The position numbers were made by a program, and so were the translations under genes. Positions 61,045 to 64,000 of a stretch of DNA of 64,000 nucleotides are shown piece by piece (position 1 is the first letter of the stretch; every line of letters starts with the position of its first letter). The DNA comes from Isochrysis galbana (Eukaryota > Haptophyta > Isochrysidales > Isochrysidaceae): positions 2,965,820-3,029,819 of the forward strand of contig CM030937.1 in the NCBI GenBank assembly GCA_018136815.1, in the 5' to 3' direction. The notes beneath the pieces are model-generated. The model had not been told where the DNA came from. It saw nothing but the letters and a program-made list of their open reading frames with translations, and made no database searches.

Positions 61045-62110
61045 CAGGCAACAGGTTTCGGGGGCCTCTTCCTATTAAGAGGACGTGTCAACAGGCCGCA
61101 ATAGGTCCGTAACAGGTCAAAATAAAACTCATTTTACTAATATTATGGATTCATCAGTATGATTTATAATATGATTTATATGATTGGCTTTTGACTTCTG
61201 ACTTCTGAGCTTAGTTCATAGGGAGAGGAAGGGATCTGAGATGATCTGGGCGTGGCTACGATAGCGGTACCTATAGCCACGCGCCACGCGCGAGGCGAGA
61301 ATATTATGAAAGGTTTCTTTTTACCCATGACATATTAACAGGAAACAGGTCTGGTGGGTCTCTAGATCTCTTAATAGTAATAGAACCTATTAGAAGCCTA
61401 TTGCCTATTCGTCGCATCCGCGATCGACCTCGGACCTTCGTGCTACTTCGTGCCTCTTCGCGCTTGGTCGCGCTTGTTCGCCGCGTAGTTTTACTCGTTA
61501 CGCGTAGAACTCTTTACTCGTAACTCGCCCATCGCTCCTTGCCTGTTGCGCCCCTTTGTAGCCTGTCTCGCACCTTCGCACCTTGGGCCTTGCTCTCGCC
61601 TTGGTCCCTCCTTGCTGTCGTTCCCCCGCGCGCGTTCTCGCTCTCGTTGTAGGTGTCCGTGGCTGAGGGCTTCCCCCCCCAGCGCGAAGCCTACTCCCTC
61701 GCTTCTTTCGTTTTCATGAACGTAGATTCCCTCCTTACTTTCTACATATGCTCGTTCGCTGTAACCGCCGTTCGCAGCAGTCGGCTCTTCCGTCGCATCG
61801 TCGCTCTCTCGTCGGCTTTCTCTTCCTTGTTTCCTTCCTTCTGTGTTTCCCCGCTCAAGTGGGGAAAGATATGTTAGTGTAGGATGATGTTGGGTGAAAG
61901 CTGAGTGTGCGTGTCTTGTGATTGTTGTCGGTCTGACCAGATTGGTATCCCATCGGCCTCCGTCGCCCTCGTCTGTCGCTCTAGTCGTTCCTCGCTTCCT
62001 CGTTCTCGGTTTCGCTCTCGCCTCGTTGTAACAAGCAATCTTACAACAACCACAACCACAACACCACCACAACACACGCACTCGGTCGCTCACGCTCGCT
62101 CGCCGTCCTG
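61045..62110. other. Intergenic with LINE tail and LTR-like repeat
   Basis: A class 1 LINE tail on the + strand lies at about 61249-61322 (GGGCGTGGCTACGATAGCGG, GCGAGAATATTATGAAAGG, T-rich end). The part at 61755-62060 resembles 40565-40850. No gene is supported. Confidence 0.5.
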
Positions 62111-62363
62111 ATCACGGGGGCCCAGGGGGAGGAGGGGTTGGTCAGAGCGTCAGAGCGACAAGCTGGCTAGCACGGCGGGCCAGGGCGTGCAATCTGTGCC
62201 TAGCTCTCTGGGAGAGTCTGGGCAGTCTGAGTGAGTCCCCCTGCATGCCAAGAGGCAGCGCAGGAGCGCAGGGGGGTGGATGGTTCTCGCCCCCCATGAG
62301 GAGAGTCAAAGAGAGTGGGGGGGGGGGCGCGAGGCCCCCCTCCATGGCGACCGATCATAAGAT
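62111..62363 (-). repeat. SINE-like element, hairpin-start type
   Basis: On the minus strand a hairpin (stems ACTAATC and GATCGGT, loop TTAT, at 62366-62349 approximately), then CGCC and ATGG, begins a non-coding GC-rich element. It shares GCATGCC and CATGGGGGGCGAGAACC blocks with the repeat at 8060-8193, and the 62150-62240 part resembles 6585-6690. Confidence 0.6.
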
Positions 62364-62785
62364 TAGTGCAGGATCAAAGCAAGAGGTTGGGGTGCCCCCG
62401 GCCGAGCTACTCTGAGTTGTGAGAGGAGAGTACTTTGGCATTGGAAATCTGGCCATGGTGGCTAGCGTAGCAGTTAATAAATCGCATGAAGCTGAGTACA
62501 TCAGAACGTAGCATAGAAAATAGATGGACCTAGGCGCATGATCCAGAACTTGCGCCGCTGCCAGACTCCGAGCAAGCATGATTGAGCAGAGCATGGAATT
62601 GCTCAAACAGGTATTTGATCCTGCAAATAAGTGAATGGAGACGGGTCCTCTCCAGCACTCTGCATCCACCTCAATGCAGGCCAGGGGCGTGATCAGCGGC
62701 CCGAGTGAGCAGAACGCCTCAAAAGTGACGCAACACGCCGTACAAAACAATTGCGTAACCTCTCTATCGTCACCAAGGAAAGTGT
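62364..62785. other. 3' flank of the DUF2358-like gene
   Basis: An open frame on the minus strand here (62355-62789) has no recognisable domain and lies downstream of the stop at 62786-62788. I treat it as 3' UTR and spacer. Confidence 0.4.
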
Positions 62786-63703
62786 TCATCGCATCGGACG
62801 TCCGGTGGATGTGGGTTCGTCAAAACCATTTGATGAGTGCACATCAATCTCGAGCATCCGCATGGGGACGTAACACACCGTGCTTGCTACAAACCCGCAC
62901 CGAGGGCATGCCTGCGGGCAACCCATGGAAGGTACAAGGTTGACCAACTTCAGCGAATCAAGAGCATGCTCACCCCCTGAAAGGAGCATCTTTTCTATCC
63001 TATGAGCTTTGACCATTCCAATATCCGTGAGGTCATACACGGATACGCCATCAAAATGTAGCACGGCGGGCGCCCCATCAGCAAAAGTGTCGAGGCCAAG
63101 GGCTGGGTCACGCATCCACAGCTTGGCAGACCACCTCACATGGATCTGAAATAATGGCACAGGGAGGGGAGGATGAGCTAGCCGTAGCTCTGGGACTAGG
63201 GAGCTTCACGAGTGATGGCAGCTCTGGCTCACCGCTGAGTCATCATCCACATCGATGCGATATGTCAGCTGAGCATCCTGCATCGCCGCTCTCCGAAAAA
63301 AACGGAGCATCCCGAAGACCCGCTCATACTGCGCCAGCCCACGAACCCTAGTCTGCCCAGACGGATCAATCAGCACGATATCCGGCGCAAACAGGCTGAG
63401 GTCTGGAGGCTTGGTGAAGAGGAGAGGGTAATCGTGCCGGAGTATATCGATGAGATGGCCACGGTTCAGCTCAAACTCGTTGGGTGTTCGCCTTCGCTCG
63501 GGTGTGGGAACCTTTGAAAAGAGCCAGCGGACCGGCAGTGGTTGTGCTGTGTGGCCAGAGGCAAGCTCTGTGCAGGAGCCTTGCTGGTGAGCAGAGTGCG
63601 CGCAGTAGAGGTGGGCGGGCGCGCCCGGTCGTATGGCTGCACCCAGCCCACGCACGACCGATACGCAATGCAGCAGCGGGAGCAGCATGTGCGGTCCAGG
63701 CAT
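62786..63703 (-). CDS. DUF2358/NTF2-like protein, likely plastid
   Basis: Exon 1 (63703-63233) and exon 2 (63145-62786) join in phase 0 across an 87-nt GT-AG intron, 276 residues. The N terminus (MPGPHMLLPLLHCVSVVRGL) is hydrophobic and could start a bipartite plastid-targeting signal. The domain reads NRGHLIDILRHDYPLLFTKP, then FAPDIVLIDPSG and RGLAQYERVFGMLRFFRRAA, then IHVRWSAKLWMRDP, DGVSVYDLTDIGMVKAHRIE. This fits the DUF2358 (SnoaL/NTF2-like) family of cyanobacteria and plastids, whose function is unknown. A C-terminal Cys cluster (GCPQACPRCGF) is extra. Upstream in-frame sequence reaches further, but the ATG at 63703 gives the signal-like start. Confidence 0.7.
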
Positions 63704-64000
63704 GCAGGTCGCCCGGCGAGCGGCCGGCGCAGCGGGGGGCGGAGGGGGCGGGGGGGGGGGGGGGGATGGGAAGGGGTGGCAGGGCGGGGGACAGCGTCCC
63801 TGGGGGAAGGGGGGGGGAAGGGGGCTCTTGGCCGGGGTGGCAAGAGGAAAGTGATGAGAGAGAGATGAGTGGCGACTGATGAGAGAGGGCGGGACGGGCC
63901 GCGGGGGGAAGAGGAAAAGCAGGGGGGGCTCTTCCTTTCCTCTGGTGTGGGATGTACAAAGTACAAACAGATTCAGAGGACAAGAATACTACTACTCTAC
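63704..64000. other. Upstream region of the DUF2358-like gene
   Basis: G-rich on the + strand (runs at 63752-63764 and 63800-63830), that is pyrimidine-rich on the gene's strand, as before other genes here. No other gene seen at the window edge. Confidence 0.4.

Noticed and set aside
62355..62789. 144-residue minus-strand frame after the DUF2358-like gene
   Set aside because: No domain, and it starts at the stop of the real gene; treated as 3' UTR.

Overview
This window is nuclear DNA from a eukaryote, most likely a single-celled photosynthetic alga. Protein-coding genes are split by GT-AG introns of about 85-220 nt. Single-copy eukaryotic genes are present (SmG, a tubulin cofactor E-like protein, a BRCA2-type protein, a NIPA-type transporter). 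A VTE3-like quinone methyltransferase and a DUF2358/NTF2-like protein suggest a plastid. One gene is a selenoprotein with a UGA-encoded Sec and a recognisable SECIS element. Pyrimidine-rich tracts precede several start codons, and microsatellites and long G/C runs are everywhere. The lineage cannot be fixed from this sequence; a secondary-plastid alga such as a haptophyte or ochrophyte would fit. Genes lie on both strands with no operon-like order.

Host genes in order: globin (176-1008 +), thymidylate synthase-like (5037-6004 -), PAN-domain membrane protein (8257-9507 -), tubulin cofactor E-like (12087-13615 +), MPBQ/MSBQ methyltransferase-like (15682-16636 +), NIPA-like transporter (19811-22794 +), cysteine-rich knottin-like protein (27277-27658 +, reading frame split), WD40-like protein (28553-29893 -), peroxiredoxin-like selenoprotein (36043-36714 -, SECIS at 35895-35970), BRCA2 DNA-binding-domain protein (41292-43523 -), SmG (51584-52125 -, first exon not found), thioredoxin-TPR protein (57782-58825 -), and a DUF2358-like protein (62786-63703 -).

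The space between genes is dominated by non-LTR retrotransposons (LINEs), mostly deleted or nested. Target-site duplications (TSDs) fix the ends of several copies: 1423-2620, 17073-17819, 30495-34997, 37791-38557 and 53328-56991. The full 5' ends share an unusual layout: a 6-8 bp hairpin with a tetraloop, usually exactly 4 nt of spacer, then ATGG. Hairpin sequences differ between families but stay paired. Two classes of 3' tail recur: a GC-rich stem followed by TATTAAAAGG and a T-run, and GTGTAGCCC..ATCTTCAGATG followed by a T-run. Both long LINEs have lost reverse transcriptase but keep a long open ORF1 and the C-terminal ORF2 domain. Other mobile DNA: a Ty3/gypsy integrase fragment with a chromodomain (25693-27250), a gag-like ORF (45240-47300), a complete hAT transposon with TIRs and an 8-bp TSD (58949-60857), and a small hAT-type MITE upstream of the cofactor E gene (11535-11703).

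The most notable observations are the new selenoprotein gene with its SECIS, the covarying hairpin-start module of the LINE families, the cysteine-rich three-module protein, the BRCA2 protein without visible BRC repeats, and a 160-bp foldback at 28241-28400.
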